A stretch of 64,000 nt of DNA, from positions 72,009,501-72,073,500 of the forward strand of contig CM075655.1 of the NCBI GenBank assembly GCA_037953625.1. The letters run 5' to 3'. Under the pieces are notes generated by a model. That model was not told the origin of the DNA. It made no database searches and worked only from the letters and a program-made list of their open reading frames with translations. Position 1 is the stretch's first letter, and each line of letters begins with the position of its first letter. Below are positions 22,452 through 34,447 of this stretch, piece by piece. The stretch is from Crotalaria pallida. Its lineage: Eukaryota > Streptophyta > Magnoliopsida > Fabales > Fabaceae. The translations under genes and the position numbers were made by a program.

Positions 22452-25400
22452 ATGACTAGGGGCAACCCAAGTTATTTGCATCCTTACAACCCTGAAATTG
22501 ATAGAACTTATCACAGATTAGTTAGACAAAATAGGAATCAGCCATTAGGTAGTGAGTCAGAGTCATCTTATAGTCCATCTAATTCTGTTTCTATTTCTTC
22601 TATTCCTTCTACTTTTATTCAATCTGATTCTATACATTGTGATAACATGGCTCAACCCCCACCAAGGGAAAGGACACTTAGGGAGCTGGCTGCACCTGAC
22701 TTCACTATTGAAGACTCGTGTATCCGGTATCTTGATGAGGATGTTCCTTTTGAGCTTAGAACAGGACTAATCCATTTGTTGCCCAAGTTTCATGGTCTTG
22801 CAGGTGAGGATCCTCATAAGCATCTCAAGAAATTCCATATAGTGTGCACCACAATGAAACCACATGATGTGCAAGAGGATCATGTCTGTCTCAGAGCATT
22901 TCCACATTCCTTAGAGGGTCTAGCACAAGATTGGTTATCTGACTTGGCCCCTGGTTCCATCACAAGCTGGGATGACTTGAAGAGGGCATTTCTAGAAAAA
23001 TTCTTCCCTGCAAATAGGACCACTGCAATCAGAAAGGAAATTTCTGGTATCAGGCAACAACATGGAGAGAGTCTCTATGATTATTGGGAGAGATTCAAGA
23101 GGTTGTGTGCTTCCTGCCCTCACCATCAGATCTCAGAGCAGCTTCTCATCCAGTACTTTTATGAAGGTCTCAACTTCATGGAAAGAAACATGGTAGATGC
23201 TGCAAGTGGTGGTACATTGGGAGATATGACACCCTTACAAGTCAGGAGCAAAATTGAGAAGATGGCTTCCAATTGTCAACAATTCCATGCAAGAAGCAAC
23301 AGTGATGCAATAGTTGTGAGGGATGTAAATGATGTTGGTGCAGACTCGGGCAAGGTTGAGAAGCTTGAGCAGAAAATTGATTCTCTCACAACATTGGTCA
23401 CACAATTGGCTGTCAATCAGAAAAAGATGATACTTCCTGCTAGAGTGTGTGGCATATGCACATCCATTGAGCAGCAACAGCCGATGACAAGTGGTGACCA
23501 ACCCGAGGCCTATGCAGCAAACATATACAACAATAGAGGTCCACAACAACACAATCATGACCTCTCTTCCAATAGATACAACCCTGGATGGAGGAACCAT
23601 CCCAATCTGAAGTGGTCTGATCAACAACAACCTCCTCCTAATGTTCCATTTCAGAACACCGCTGGACCGAGCAGACCACCATATGTACCTCCTCCAATCC
23701 AACAGCAAAGGCAACAACAACAGCAGCAAGTGGTTCATCCTGCACCATCAGCCCCTCCATCCAACCAACCTACCTTGGAGGAGTTGGTGAGGCAAATGAC
23801 CATGCAAAACCTCCAATTTCAACAAGAGACTAGAGCATCCATTCAGAGACAAGAGGCATCCATTCAGACTTTGACAAATCAGATGGGTCAAATGGCAACT
23901 TCTCTCAACAACTTGCAATCTCAAAATTCTGACAAGTTGCCATCCCAAACTGTGATCAACCCTCAGAATCAGAATGTGAGTGCCATCAACCTGAGGTCGG
24001 GAAAGCAGATTGTCACACCCACACCACAACCTCACCTCAACAATGATGCTCTAGCTTCCTCTAAAGGGAAGAGCCAAGTGGTAGATGAAGGTGAGCATGC
24101 TAGCACCAAAGAGAATCATCCAACTCAACCCTCCTCGACTTCAACCACAAGCCCTGCTGTTGTCCTACAACCTCCTCCTGTTCCTCTTCCATTCCCACCA
24201 AGAGTGCCTCAAAACAAAAGGGTGGAAGAGGTGGACAAGGACATTCTTGACACATTCAGGAAGGTGGAAGTCAACATACCCCTTCTTGATGCAATAAAAC
24301 AGATTCCAAGGTATGCGAAGTTCCTTAAGGAGTTGTGCACTCATAAGAGAAGACTCAAGGGCAATGAGAGGATAAGCATGGGAAGGAATGTCTCCGCTCT
24401 CATAGGTAAACCTATCCCTCACATTCCTGAAAAATGTAAGGATCCTGGAACTTTCTCTATACCTTGCATCATAGGCAATGTTAAGTTTGAAAATGCTATG
24501 CTAGATTTAGGAGCATCCATAAATGTCATGCCTATGTCTGTTTTTAAGTCTCTTTCTCTTGGACCTCTTCAACCTACGGGTGTGGTGATTCAATTGGCAA
24601 ATAGAAGTACTGCCCACCCCGCAGGTTTGATAGAGGATGTCTTGGTTCGGGTTGAAGAGTTGATCTTCCCTGCTGATTTTTACATACTTGATATGGAAGA
24701 TGACTCTCCCCGTAATGTTGTTCCTATTATTTTGGGGAGGCCATTTTTGAAAACAGCCCGAACCAAGATAGATGTGCATTCAGGTTCACTTTCCATGAAG
24801 TTTGATGGCAGTGTGATCCGATTTGACATTTTCCATGCTATGAAACATTTTCCTGAGGATCACTCTGTTTTCCATGTGGACTTGCTTGATGATTTGATAG
24901 ATGAGCATATGCTTGACATTTTGCATCATGATTTTGAATTGCCATCTTTCACTGATTCATTTACTTGTCCATCATGCACTAACTCTGGATGGTGCACCGC
25001 ATGCACTGAAATAGCTCAGTTTCTAGACTCTGCCACTGCATCTGATGATTCATATGTTATAGATTCAGATTATGCTAACCCTAACCCCATATCTGTTATG
25101 CATGAGTCTGATTTACTTGTTCAGGTGCAGGCAGCAGAATCCATTTCTGCTGTCCCTTTAGTTCCATCTATTATGCAGGCACCCTCATTGGACCTGAAGC
25201 CCCTCCCTCCTCATCTCAAATATGCTTACTTGGAGGATGAGCAGAAACTCCCAGTGATCATCTCTACCTCACTTTCTGTTGATCAAGAGGAGAAACTGCT
25301 GGATGTGATAAGAAAGAACAAGAGGGCAATTGGATGGACTTTAGCGGATATTCCTGGAATTAGCCCCTCCATGTGCATGCACCGCATTTTGTTGGAGGAT

Positions 25401-28115
25401 GGGACTAAACCAGTGAGACAACCCCAAAGACGATTGAACCCCCAGATTCTTGATGTGGTTAAGAAAGAAGTCACCAAGCTGCTCCAAGCGGGTATCATCT
25501 ACCCAATTTCAGATAGCACTTGGGTGAGCCCGGTGCAAGTAGTCCCCAAGAAGTCTGGTGTCACAGTTGTCAAAAATGAGAAGGATGAGCTGATTCCCAC
25601 TAGAGTGCAGAACAGTTGGAGAGTCTGCATTGATTACAGAAAGCTCAACCAGGCGACTCGCAAGGATCATTTCCCTCTCCCCTTCATTGATCAGATGTTG
25701 GAGCGCCTGGCAGGTAAATCTCATTATTGCTTCTTAGATGGATTCTCTGGTTATTTTCAAATTTGTATTGCACCAGAGGACCAACATAAGACCACATTTA
25801 CCTGTCCTTTTGGCACATTTGCATATAGAAAGATGCCTTTTGGCCTATGCAATGCTCCTGCCACATTTCAAAGATGTATGATGAGTATTTTCGCTGACTT
25901 GCTCGAGCATTGCATAGAGGTCTTCATGGATGATTTTAGTGTTTATGGCTCCTCATTTGATGCATGTCTTGATAATTTGACTAAGGTGCTTAACAGGTGC
26001 ATTGAGACTAACCTTGTCTTGAATTTTGAAAAATGCCACTTCATGGTAGAACAAGGCATAGTCTTAGGGCACATTGTTTCGCACAAGGGCATAGAAGTTG
26101 ACCCTGCTAAGCTGCATGTAATATCACATTTGCCTTACCCCTCTTGCGTGCGAGAGGTGCGTTCTTTTCTTGGTCATGCAGGTTTCTATCGCAGGTTTAT
26201 TCAGAACTTTAGCAACATTGCCCTTCCTCTTTCCAAGTTGCTTCAAAAGGATGCCCCATGGGAATTTGGAGACCAATGCAAGAGGGCATTTGATGAATTG
26301 AAGAAAGCACTGACCACCACTCCCATCATCCAACCACCTGATTGGACCCTCCCATTTGAGCTCATGACTGATGCTTCAAATTATGCTTTGGGAGCAGTTC
26401 TCTCCCAAAGGGTTGGTAAGCTGTCGCATGTGATTTATTATGCTTCTAGGACTTTAGATGCAGCACAGGTTAATTACACAACAACTGAAAAAGAACTTTT
26501 GGCTATTGTTTTTGCACTTGACAAGTTTAGATCATATTTGCTTGGTTCTAAGGTTGTAGTGTACACTGATCATGCTGCTCTGAAGTATCTTTTGAAAAAG
26601 ACAGATTCCAAACCTAGGTTGATTAGGTGGATGTTGCTCCTCCAGGAGTTTGATCTTGAGATTCAGGATCGGAGTGGTGTGCATAACCTTGTCGCAGACC
26701 ACTTGAGCAGGATAGAGAGAGAGGAGGATGCATTTCCTATCCGGGATGACTTCCCGGATGAGCAGCTTTTATCTTTACATGTTTCCCATCCCCTTCCCCA
26801 AACTCCTTGGTTTGCAGACATTGTTAATTATCTGGTTGCTTCTATTTTTCCTGCCTTGGCATCCAAAGCTCAAAGAGACAAATTAAAGAGCGATGCCAAG
26901 CATTATGTATGGGATGACCCCTATTTATGGCGTTTTTGCAGTGATCAGATCATTCGCAGGTGCATTCCAGACCAGGAGATCCAATCGGTTCTCCAATTTT
27001 GCCATGCTTCACCAGTGGGAGGCCACCTTGGTACTCAAAGGACAGCACGAAAGGTGCTGGATTCTGGATTTTATTGGCCTACCATTTTCAAGGATGCGAG
27101 CAACATCTGCAGCTCGTGTGAGCAGTGTCAAAGAGCAAGAGGCGCCCTATCTTGGAGGCAACAGATGCCGCAACAACCTATGTTGTTTTGTGAGGTGTTT
27201 GACGTCTGGGGTATAGATTTCATGGGCCCCTTTCCTGTTTCTTTTGGTTTTTATTATATCTTACTTGCTGTGGATTACGTATCCAAATGGGTGGAAGCTA
27301 AGGCCACCAGGACTAATGATGCTCAGGTTGTTGTAGATTTTGTCAGGTCTAATATCCTTTGCAGGTTTGGCATACCTAGAGCCATAGTCAGTGACCAAGG
27401 CACACACTTCTGCAATAGATCCATGCAAGCTTTGCTCAAGAAGTATGGGGTTGTGCACAAAGTCTCTACACCCTATCACCCCCAAACCAACGGGCAAGCT
27501 GAGATTTCAAATAGAGAGATCAAGCGGATTTTGGAGAAGATGGTGAAGCCTAATAGAAAGGATTGGAGCACACGATTGGAGGATGCTCTGTGGGCCCATC
27601 GGACCGCTTACAAGGCACCCATAGGGATGTCACCCTATCGGGTTGTCTTTGGTAAGGCGTGCCACCTGCCTGTGGAGATAGAGCACCGTGCATATTGGGC
27701 TGTGAAGCAATGTAACTTAGCTCTTGATCAAGCGGGTGAGGAGAGGAAGCTGCAGTTGAGTGAGCTAGATGAGATCCGCTTGGAGGCCTATGAGAACTCC
27801 AAATTCTACAAAGAGAAGACCAAGAAGCTTCATGATAACTCCATTTCCAGAAAGGAGTTCTTGGTTGGTCAAAAAGTTTTGCTCTACAACTCTAGGCTTG
27901 GACTCATGAGTGGAAAGCTCCGCTCTAAATGGATTGGACCGTTTGTAGTCACCCAAGTGTTTCCTTATGGCACTGTGGAGATCAAGAGTGAGTCCACGAA
28001 CAAGAGCTTCAAAGTCAATGGCCACCGACTCAAGCCTTTCCTAACCACCCCTTCTTTGGATGATGCACCTGTGGAGGAGGCCTCATTGGTCGACCCCACT
28101 TTTGAACAACCATGA
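22452..28115 (+). CDS. Athila-like gag-pol polyprotein (1887 aa)
   Basis: One uninterrupted frame. The gag region (about residues 70-290) has the AQDWLSDLAPGSITSWDDLK core; a Q/P-rich linker follows (about 380-600); no CCHC knuckle is seen. The aspartic protease has DLGAS (D685) and ILGRPFL. Reverse transcriptase spans about 1000-1190, with catalytic FMDD (D1160, D1161). RNase H begins near MTDAS (D1307). Integrase has an HHCC finger (H1525 to CSSCEQC) and a D,D35E triad at D1589, D1648 and E1684 (WGIDF, VSDQGTHF, GQAE). All catalytic residues are present, so the protein may be functional and could act on related copies. No envelope-like ORF follows. Confidence 0.95.
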   Translation: MTRGNPSYLHPYNPEIDRTYHRLVRQNRNQPLGSESESSYSPSNSVSISSIPSTFIQSDSIHCDNMAQPPPRERTLRELAAPDFTIEDSCIRYLDEDVPFELRTGLIHLLPKFHGLAGEDPHKHLKKFHIVCTTMKPHDVQEDHVCLRAFPHSLEGLAQDWLSDLAPGSITSWDDLKRAFLEKFFPANRTTAIRKEISGIRQQHGESLYDYWERFKRLCASCPHHQISEQLLIQYFYEGLNFMERNMVDAASGGTLGDMTPLQVRSKIEKMASNCQQFHARSNSDAIVVRDVNDVGADSGKVEKLEQKIDSLTTLVTQLAVNQKKMILPARVCGICTSIEQQQPMTSGDQPEAYAANIYNNRGPQQHNHDLSSNRYNPGWRNHPNLKWSDQQQPPPNVPFQNTAGPSRPPYVPPPIQQQRQQQQQQVVHPAPSAPPSNQPTLEELVRQMTMQNLQFQQETRASIQRQEASIQTLTNQMGQMATSLNNLQSQNSDKLPSQTVINPQNQNVSAINLRSGKQIVTPTPQPHLNNDALASSKGKSQVVDEGEHASTKENHPTQPSSTSTTSPAVVLQPPPVPLPFPPRVPQNKRVEEVDKDILDTFRKVEVNIPLLDAIKQIPRYAKFLKELCTHKRRLKGNERISMGRNVSALIGKPIPHIPEKCKDPGTFSIPCIIGNVKFENAMLDLGASINVMPMSVFKSLSLGPLQPTGVVIQLANRSTAHPAGLIEDVLVRVEELIFPADFYILDMEDDSPRNVVPIILGRPFLKTARTKIDVHSGSLSMKFDGSVIRFDIFHAMKHFPEDHSVFHVDLLDDLIDEHMLDILHHDFELPSFTDSFTCPSCTNSGWCTACTEIAQFLDSATASDDSYVIDSDYANPNPISVMHESDLLVQVQAAESISAVPLVPSIMQAPSLDLKPLPPHLKYAYLEDEQKLPVIISTSLSVDQEEKLLDVIRKNKRAIGWTLADIPGISPSMCMHRILLEDGTKPVRQPQRRLNPQILDVVKKEVTKLLQAGIIYPISDSTWVSPVQVVPKKSGVTVVKNEKDELIPTRVQNSWRVCIDYRKLNQATRKDHFPLPFIDQMLERLAGKSHYCFLDGFSGYFQICIAPEDQHKTTFTCPFGTFAYRKMPFGLCNAPATFQRCMMSIFADLLEHCIEVFMDDFSVYGSSFDACLDNLTKVLNRCIETNLVLNFEKCHFMVEQGIVLGHIVSHKGIEVDPAKLHVISHLPYPSCVREVRSFLGHAGFYRRFIQNFSNIALPLSKLLQKDAPWEFGDQCKRAFDELKKALTTTPIIQPPDWTLPFELMTDASNYALGAVLSQRVGKLSHVIYYASRTLDAAQVNYTTTEKELLAIVFALDKFRSYLLGSKVVVYTDHAALKYLLKKTDSKPRLIRWMLLLQEFDLEIQDRSGVHNLVADHLSRIEREEDAFPIRDDFPDEQLLSLHVSHPLPQTPWFADIVNYLVASIFPALASKAQRDKLKSDAKHYVWDDPYLWRFCSDQIIRRCIPDQEIQSVLQFCHASPVGGHLGTQRTARKVLDSGFYWPTIFKDASNICSSCEQCQRARGALSWRQQMPQQPMLFCEVFDVWGIDFMGPFPVSFGFYYILLAVDYVSKWVEAKATRTNDAQVVVDFVRSNILCRFGIPRAIVSDQGTHFCNRSMQALLKKYGVVHKVSTPYHPQTNGQAEISNREIKRILEKMVKPNRKDWSTRLEDALWAHRTAYKAPIGMSPYRVVFGKACHLPVEIEHRAYWAVKQCNLALDQAGEERKLQLSELDEIRLEAYENSKFYKEKTKKLHDNSISRKEFLVGQKVLLYNSRLGLMSGKLRSKWIGPFVVTQVFPYGTVEIKSESTNKSFKVNGHRLKPFLTTPSLDDAPVEEASLVDPTFEQP

Positions 28116-29592
28116 CTTAGGGAGTCTCCTTTTCTCCTTCCTTACTCTTTTTATTACACTTGTCTATATCTGTCTGATTCTGCTATTTGTGTTCCATTGA
28201 GGACAATGTGTGATTTAAGTGTGGGGGGGAGAGTAGTTTAGGTTGCATATTTTGCTTTGATTTTTTTTTTTTTAGGTTTTGCTTAGTTTTGGGCATTTTC
28301 TTGCATGTTTTTGCTTCACTTTAGTAGAGTTTTGGTATCTTGTGTCTGAATTCATGCATTTCTGTGTGTAAAGTTGCTTTTGATAATTAAGAGGTGGTAA
28401 CACTGTGATAGAATTGTCCCTTTTGTGAGGATTTGAGCCTTAATTGTGGGTGGATTGCTATATATGCCACCTAATTTTCTTTCATGTGTGATTGCACTCT
28501 GGATTACTTGCACTCTAGAACTTGACTTGACTCTTGTTGATACTTGATTGCTCATGCACATTTTGAAATGATTTAGGCACTTTCTTTCTTGAATAAGCTA
28601 CTAGCCATATGAGCCTACCTTGAATGAATGTATCCTTTGCTAGCCCCTTTGAGCCTTTTTATCCCTTTCCTTGTTCTTTAGCTCATTACAAGCCTATGAC
28701 TGAAAAACCATGATTGTCCTAACCTTAGGGAATTTTGGAGCTTTGGAATTGTTTTGGGAATGGGTATTAGGTAAGAAGTGTGCTTTATGCTTTAATTGGT
28801 TGAGTTCTTGGTTTTGCCTCATTGGTTGTTATAGTTATGGCTTCATCTTCATGCCATTTGTGTTGTTTCTTCTTTTCTTTTTGTATATCTCTCAAAAACA
28901 AAAAAAAAAAATAGAAGACAAAAATACAAAAAAAAATGCAAAAATAAAAAGAAAAAAAAGAAGAGAAAAAAAAAGTAAATAAAAGGTTATTGAGGCAAAG
29001 AGGATTGGAATTAGTGGTAGTTGATTTTGGGGTGGATTTTGCTTACTTTTTACTTATTCCCCATTGCTCCTCTATTCCTTTGGTTTTAGCTACATTCCCA
29101 TATTTTTATCCTACCTTGTCCTTGGCCCCATTACAACCCTTAAAAGACCTTTTGATCATTTTGTGCATGTGTGTTGATGGTTGATGTTAGAGGCTTGTCA
29201 AGCTTATGGTTGTGTTTGTTTTTCATGATGTGCCTTGAGTGTAAATAATGATTAACCCCAAACACTTGAGTGTAAACACTTTTGAGTGATCCTTGTGAGT
29301 TTCTATCATCTTTGTGACTATCCTCTTGATGTCATTGGTTTCTTTGCATACTTGAAGTAATTGGATGATGTTCGCGGATGCTTTGACTCTTTGATCCTTA
29401 ACCATTTTGTGTGCTTGAGTTTGCCCATTTCTTTGCATTTCCTAGAATTCATTGTGAAGTATGTAATCTCTTAGGTTTGCATTTCTTAGTTGTAGTCATC
29501 TTGTTGCATGATTCACTTTGGTGCATATTGATCTTCATAGTCCTATCTTTTGGTTTTGCCCAGGAGTGCAAAAGGATAAGTGTGGGGGTATT
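28116..29592 (+). other. Athila-like 3' non-coding region with two polypurine tracts
   Basis: This is 1.5 kb between pol and the 3' LTR. An upstream PPT-like tract (TTAAGTGTGGGGGGGAGAG, about 28215-28233) lies about 100 bp after the stop, and the terminal PPT (AAGTGTGGGGGTA) sits at 29578-29590, next to the LTR. Between them is an A-run region (28898-28980) and no credible ORF; this is where env-like genes occur in some Athila elements. Confidence 0.8.
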
Positions 29593-30640
29593 TGATGAGC
29601 ATTTTATTTCCCATTATTCCTTGCATTATTTTACTCCTATTATTGATACTTGTTGCCCATTTGACATTGATTAGCTTGATTTATTGATTTAGAGTTTATT
29701 GGACTAATATTCCGAATATTGTTTAATTTGGAATTATTTAGCCTAATTAATTCTATTTCTATTTTCAGGTAATATTTGGCACAAGGACACTTTGGGAATT
29801 TTGGAAATGAAGATTGAAGTATTGAAGTGAAGATTGTAATTTGCATTTAGGTCCCTTTTTAATTGTAATGTTCAGAATATTGTTTCTTAGGATTTGGGCC
29901 CATGTTTTAGGCCCATTTTGTGTCTTAAGAGGGGAAATTCGTGTAACCTCCAAGAACACACTTTCATTTCAGATTTCTCACTCTCTCTCTAGGTTAGAAC
30001 TTCTCTCTTGGCTCTCCCAAGTGATGGTGGCTGCTAGGGTTTTGTTCTTCCCCATTTCTACTCGTTTTTCTTCATTTATGGCCATGGAAGGCTAGACTTC
30101 AAGGGTTAATCCCTTTGGTATTGTATTATCTACTCTTGAGCTCTTGTTATTAATGCAATTTCGTTTTCTCTTCTCTGTTTTCATGTTTATCGATGTGTAG
30201 TGGTTTGCTTAATTCCATTTCGTAGAGATAATACATGAATATAAATGCTTAATTTGTATTAACTTGTAAAAACTCCAATTCTGGTTTCTGATGCTTAATT
30301 AGAAGTTAGGGTTTGGAGTGATAACTGAATTTTCGCTTAGTATTTGGTTATCACGAGTTGGACAGAGGAGAGGAGAGGAATCGATCTTTAGTGAGCTAGG
30401 ATTGAGTAGTGTACGTAACCAAAGGGGTTTGCCCGCTTTTGTTTCTGATTTTCTTAGTTTTTATATTCTGTTTGTGTTTTGTTCTTCACATTTGTCACAC
30501 ACAAAAACCCCCCCATTTTACTGCACACTACGTGTTTGATACTTTGCCTAGACCGATATTCACTGGGAAACGACCTAGGATCACCTTCCTAGTACTACAG
30601 AATAAACACCTTTTATTTTGATCGGGTACGGCCTCGATCA
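29593..30640 (+). repeat. Athila-like 3' LTR, full length (1048 bp)
   Basis: It starts TGATGAGC directly after the PPT and ends CGATCA directly before the TSD GAAAT. It supplies the sequence missing from the 5' LTR. Small frames inside it repeat those of the 5' LTR and are not genes. Confidence 0.93.
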
Positions 30641-30751
30641 GAAATCTCTTTGGTCAAGGTCGTCTGGAATCAGAATGATGTGGAGGAAGCTACTTGGGAA
30701 CTCGAGGAGAAGATGAAGCAGTCATATCCGCAACTGTTCAATGCCGACTAA
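30641..30751 (+). pseudogene. Tekay-like pol C-terminus (chromodomain), part 2
   Basis: Once the Athila-like element and one TSD copy are set aside, the frame continues from part 1 as SLVKVVWNQNDVEEATWELE, then a short tail, and ends at TAA 30749-30751. WNQNDVEEATWE is the characteristic chromodomain end. GAGGACGAAATTC and a purine-rich tract precede the LTR at 30788. Confidence 0.88.
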
Positions 30752-30787
30752 ATTTCGAGGACGAAATTCCTGTAAGTGGGAGAGGAA

Positions 30788-31332
30788 TGTAACATCCTAG
30801 AAATTAATAGTAATATAATGAATTTATAAAATAATATATATAAATATTTATTTAAGGATAGGATTAAGCCGTAGAAATTGTATAAGGGTAGTGAGGTAAT
30901 AGGAAGCATAGGCCGACCTAGTATGTAAGTATTGGACCTCGGACCAATCCCGGCCTAGCTAAATGGGGTCAAACGCGGAACCTGTGTCAAGCTCGGATTA
31001 TCCGACCTCAGCGCACCTCACATCATTATCCGAGAAGGAAGCTCGGACAAAGGACATCTCCCTATACCGAGCCGACACCTCCTTGCTCCTCCGTGACAGC
31101 TCATGTTGAGCTGTTGGCCCCTTGGGTTTCGCACCATCCGTACTATCATTCACTTTATGTCACTATCATTGCTTTATGTCCTTTTCAAGTCACTATTCAT
31201 GGCTTCCTTTAGAAGCCATTGAATCCTGTCCACACATTCTAGCTTCTCCAAGAAGCCTCCAATGAGGACCACACAAATAATTCCCCTAAAAGAATAAAAG
31301 AAAGCCCAAACACAACAACATAACACTTTCAT
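30788..31332 (+). mobile_element. Tekay-like 3' LTR, part 1
   Basis: It begins TGTAACATCCTAG right after the PPT-like AAGTGGGAGAGGAA. It contains clusters of GGACCTCGGACC and CCGACCT, and is cut at TTCAT (31328-31332) by LTR-A3. It continues at 35857. Confidence 0.88.
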
Positions 31333-34300
31333 TGTAACACCCCGTCTGAATACCTCATATTTGTTTTAAACCCTAAAAAGATTATTTGGAGAAAATGTTT
31401 TCAAAAGGGTATTTTGAAAGAGTACTTCTTGAATTGAATTTATTTTATGATTTCAAATGATAAAGGATTTTAAGGAAAATGATTTTTATGAGAAAAACCT
31501 TATGAGTTGAATTGAGTTTTTAAAGTGAATTATTTAAGTAGTTGATATTTTGGTATTTTTTTTTAGAAAGTGTGAATTATAAGAAAGAAAATAAAATGAA
31601 AATTCTATGTGTATATGTGTGTGCATGATGTTCGGCCGTGTGTGTGTGTAGGTGCATGCATGATGGGAATTTGGACTTTCTTGCACCCTAAGTTAGTAGC
31701 CTAATAGCACCTAGGATTAGTTTAGTGTAAAACATAGTTAAGAGTTTGACCAACCAATGGAGAGAAGGATTAAGTCTAATCTTACTCTATTTGTCTCATG
31801 GCTTGGCTTGAGCCATGCAAGCTTTGATGATGCCAAAATTACCCTTCTAGTAACACTCTTTGGCTGAATTCCCTCAAGGGCAAGAAGGGAAATGCTTGTG
31901 TGCTTTCTTATACCCTCAACCGTAGCCCCTTTCCATTCATTTCCTTCACATTTCATTCCAAACCAAAACACAATTTCTAAGAGTATCAACAAACTCTTAG
32001 AGAGAGACTTAGAGAGAGAGAGAACCCGAGAGCTTGGAGAAGAGAGGAGGAAGAAGATCAAGCCTAAAGCCTTAGGATCTCTTGAAGATTAAGTGAAGAA
32101 GGTTGAAGATCTTCTCTATTTCTTTGTCTATTCGAAGATCCTAGAGTGTTAGAGTAGTTTTTGATTTCCAAGTTTTGTAAGGTTATTTGTTGCTGCATGT
32201 TTGCTTTTCTTGTAGATCTATGTTTGTAAGTTCTTATTTAGCCTTGATCTTTAGTTTCAAGAACTACCCACACTTGTAGAACCTTAAACCATGGACATTA
32301 TCATTCGGCTATGTCTATAAGTTTAGGTTGTGATGATTTTTATCTTGCTTAGAAGTCATGCATGTTAGTTTGATGCTTGTTAAAGTTGATCTAAATGGTT
32401 TTCATGCTTTAACTTCAACTTTGATTTTTCTAAAGCTTTGATCTTTGATTTTCATTTCAAAAGGCTTTGATCTATTGCTTTGATCTTGAAAAAGATTTGT
32501 TTTCTTGCCTTGATTTTCGATAGCTTTGATCTTCAAGTCTTGATTTGTGATTTTTGAACTCAAAAGTTTTGTTTCTTGACTTGCATGTCACGGTTTTGAG
32601 GAGAAACAAAGGAAAACAATTTTCTTTTCAAATGATTTTTGTTTTGATCTAAATTCATGTGTTTCAAAGCTAAGGATTTAAGTTTTTCACTTGACTTTGT
32701 TGATGTATTTTTCGGTCAAGATTTGAAAACCAAAGACCATGATTGTTTTTCATGAAAAGTTTCTTGCATGTGTTTTCTTTTTGATTTATATGATTTTTAA
32801 GGCACATGCAAAGGAAAATGAAAATGAAATTGTGTTTGAAGTGACTTGTAGGTCACGGTTTTGAGAAGGAAAAAGGGAGTGTTATTTTCTAAAACCATGT
32901 GTTTTAAAGTGCATGTTTTTGGTTTTCTAAGTTAAAGGTTTTTGCATAAAAGAAAAGTGCATCAAAGACTTTGTTTTTCTCTAGTGATGATTCGGCCTAT
33001 GTTAGGTTGAATAGGCTAGATTCTTTTTGCATGTAATTGTCTCTTTGAAATGATTATGTTTTATGACTTTGTTTTGAGAAAAATTATTGTGTTATTTTAG
33101 TGTGTTCAATTCGGTTTTGATAAAGAAAATGAGGAAAATGTATTTAATTATTTTCAAGATTATTTTCATGGTTTGATTTCTTTTGTCCTTTGCTGTCCAA
33201 AACTTTATTTCAAAGTATTTCAATTTTGAAAGTGTTTTTGAGTTGTGAAAAAATGTGAATTTCAAGTGTTATGTGACGTATAAAAAGTTAGAAGGAAAAT
33301 TGTGGATTTTTCCATGTTTTTCAACTTGAAGGAGGTGGCTGGACTTTTTTCGTACAGCCACATAAATTAATTCTTTATTTATTTATTTGTGAGTTTTCAA
33401 ATGATTTTTTTAAAGAATTTCAAATATAAGAAAAGTTGAGAGTTGTTTTGATAAACACTTGTATTTTAAGAAAAAGGATAAAGAAAGTAAAGGATTTCAT
33501 ATTCAAATGACCGAGTTGTGATTTTTAATTGAAATGATTTTTAATAAAAGTGTATTTATTTAATTTACCTCGAGGTTATTCAGTAGACGGTGGTGACAAT
33601 TCTCAAAGAGGAGCTAGAGATCTCCAAGGCCAAAGTATTTCTTTTGCTGGTTTAACAGGTGAGTGAGATTGTGGTGAGCCCGTAACATAGTTGCTCGGAT
33701 GGTGATGACGTGAGTTTTTCGCAATATCCTGTTTTATGTTTCTTTGATTCGATGCATGTCTATTTCTATTTTATGTTGGTCTCTTTACATTTCTCTTGTG
33801 AAAGTGCTATAATTCTTGTGATGAGTCTGGATGTCATGGGGATTGGTTATGAGAAGTTGAAAGAGAAAGTAAAGTATGATGATGTGTGAAAAAGCAATGT
33901 ATGGTGTGACTCAAAGGAGATATTGAGGAGCAACAAAGTGCCGGATAAAGAGACTGTGCTCGTGGAGCCGAGACCATGATAGTGAGTTCCAAGATGGGAA
34001 TGATTGTGCAAAAGAGCTATGTGATTGTATGTGAGAATGATGTGATGGCGTTGTGGCCGTGTGGCTTGAGAAAGAGATAGTTTGATTATGTGAAAGTGGG
34101 GAAAAGATGTGTTCATTAGTGGTCGGGTCTTGTCGAAGGGATGGACTAAGGGCAAGCCGATCTTAGGTTAACTAAAGATGCTAAAAGACTTTAAAAGATA
34201 CTAAAAGACATTAAAAGACTTAATATACGCGGTGAGGTATATGAGTGTGAAGTAGTGGACAGGAAGATACTATGGGTATCTGCGGATACTCAGGTGGAGA

Positions 34301-34347
34301 TTGCATGAGGGGAGGGCAAGGACAGTGAAACGTCAAGAAGCCTTGAG

Positions 34348-34447
34348 TATATTTCTAGGCGGAACGAATCCCACAAGTGGCGCACTAACGTGGTGGGGAC
34401 TGGGTCTAATGCTGTGGCAAGTTCCGCATAGCTAACTAGAAATGATA
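34348..34447 (+). other. Covarying intron stem in LTR-A3
   Basis: GCGGAAC (34359-34365) pairs with GTTCCGC (34421-34427), and ATTTCTAG (34351-34358) with CTAGAAAT (34436-34443). The arms differ from LTR-A (ACAGAAC/GTTCTGT) but remain complementary. Confidence 0.72.

Larger units (their letters stand above)
21488..30640 (+). mobile_element. Athila-like Ty3/gypsy retrotransposon
   Basis: A 9.15-kb element bounded by a perfect 5-bp target duplication GAAAT (21483-21487 and 30641-30645), starting TGATGAGC and ending CGATCA. The 5' LTR keeps only its first 677 bp (21488-22164); the 3' LTR is 1048 bp (29593-30640). I saw one substitution between the shared parts (near 21700), so the insertion is recent. 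The last 371 bp of the 5' LTR and the expected PBS are missing, so this copy should not be able to start reverse transcription normally, although its polyprotein is intact. Confidence 0.93.
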
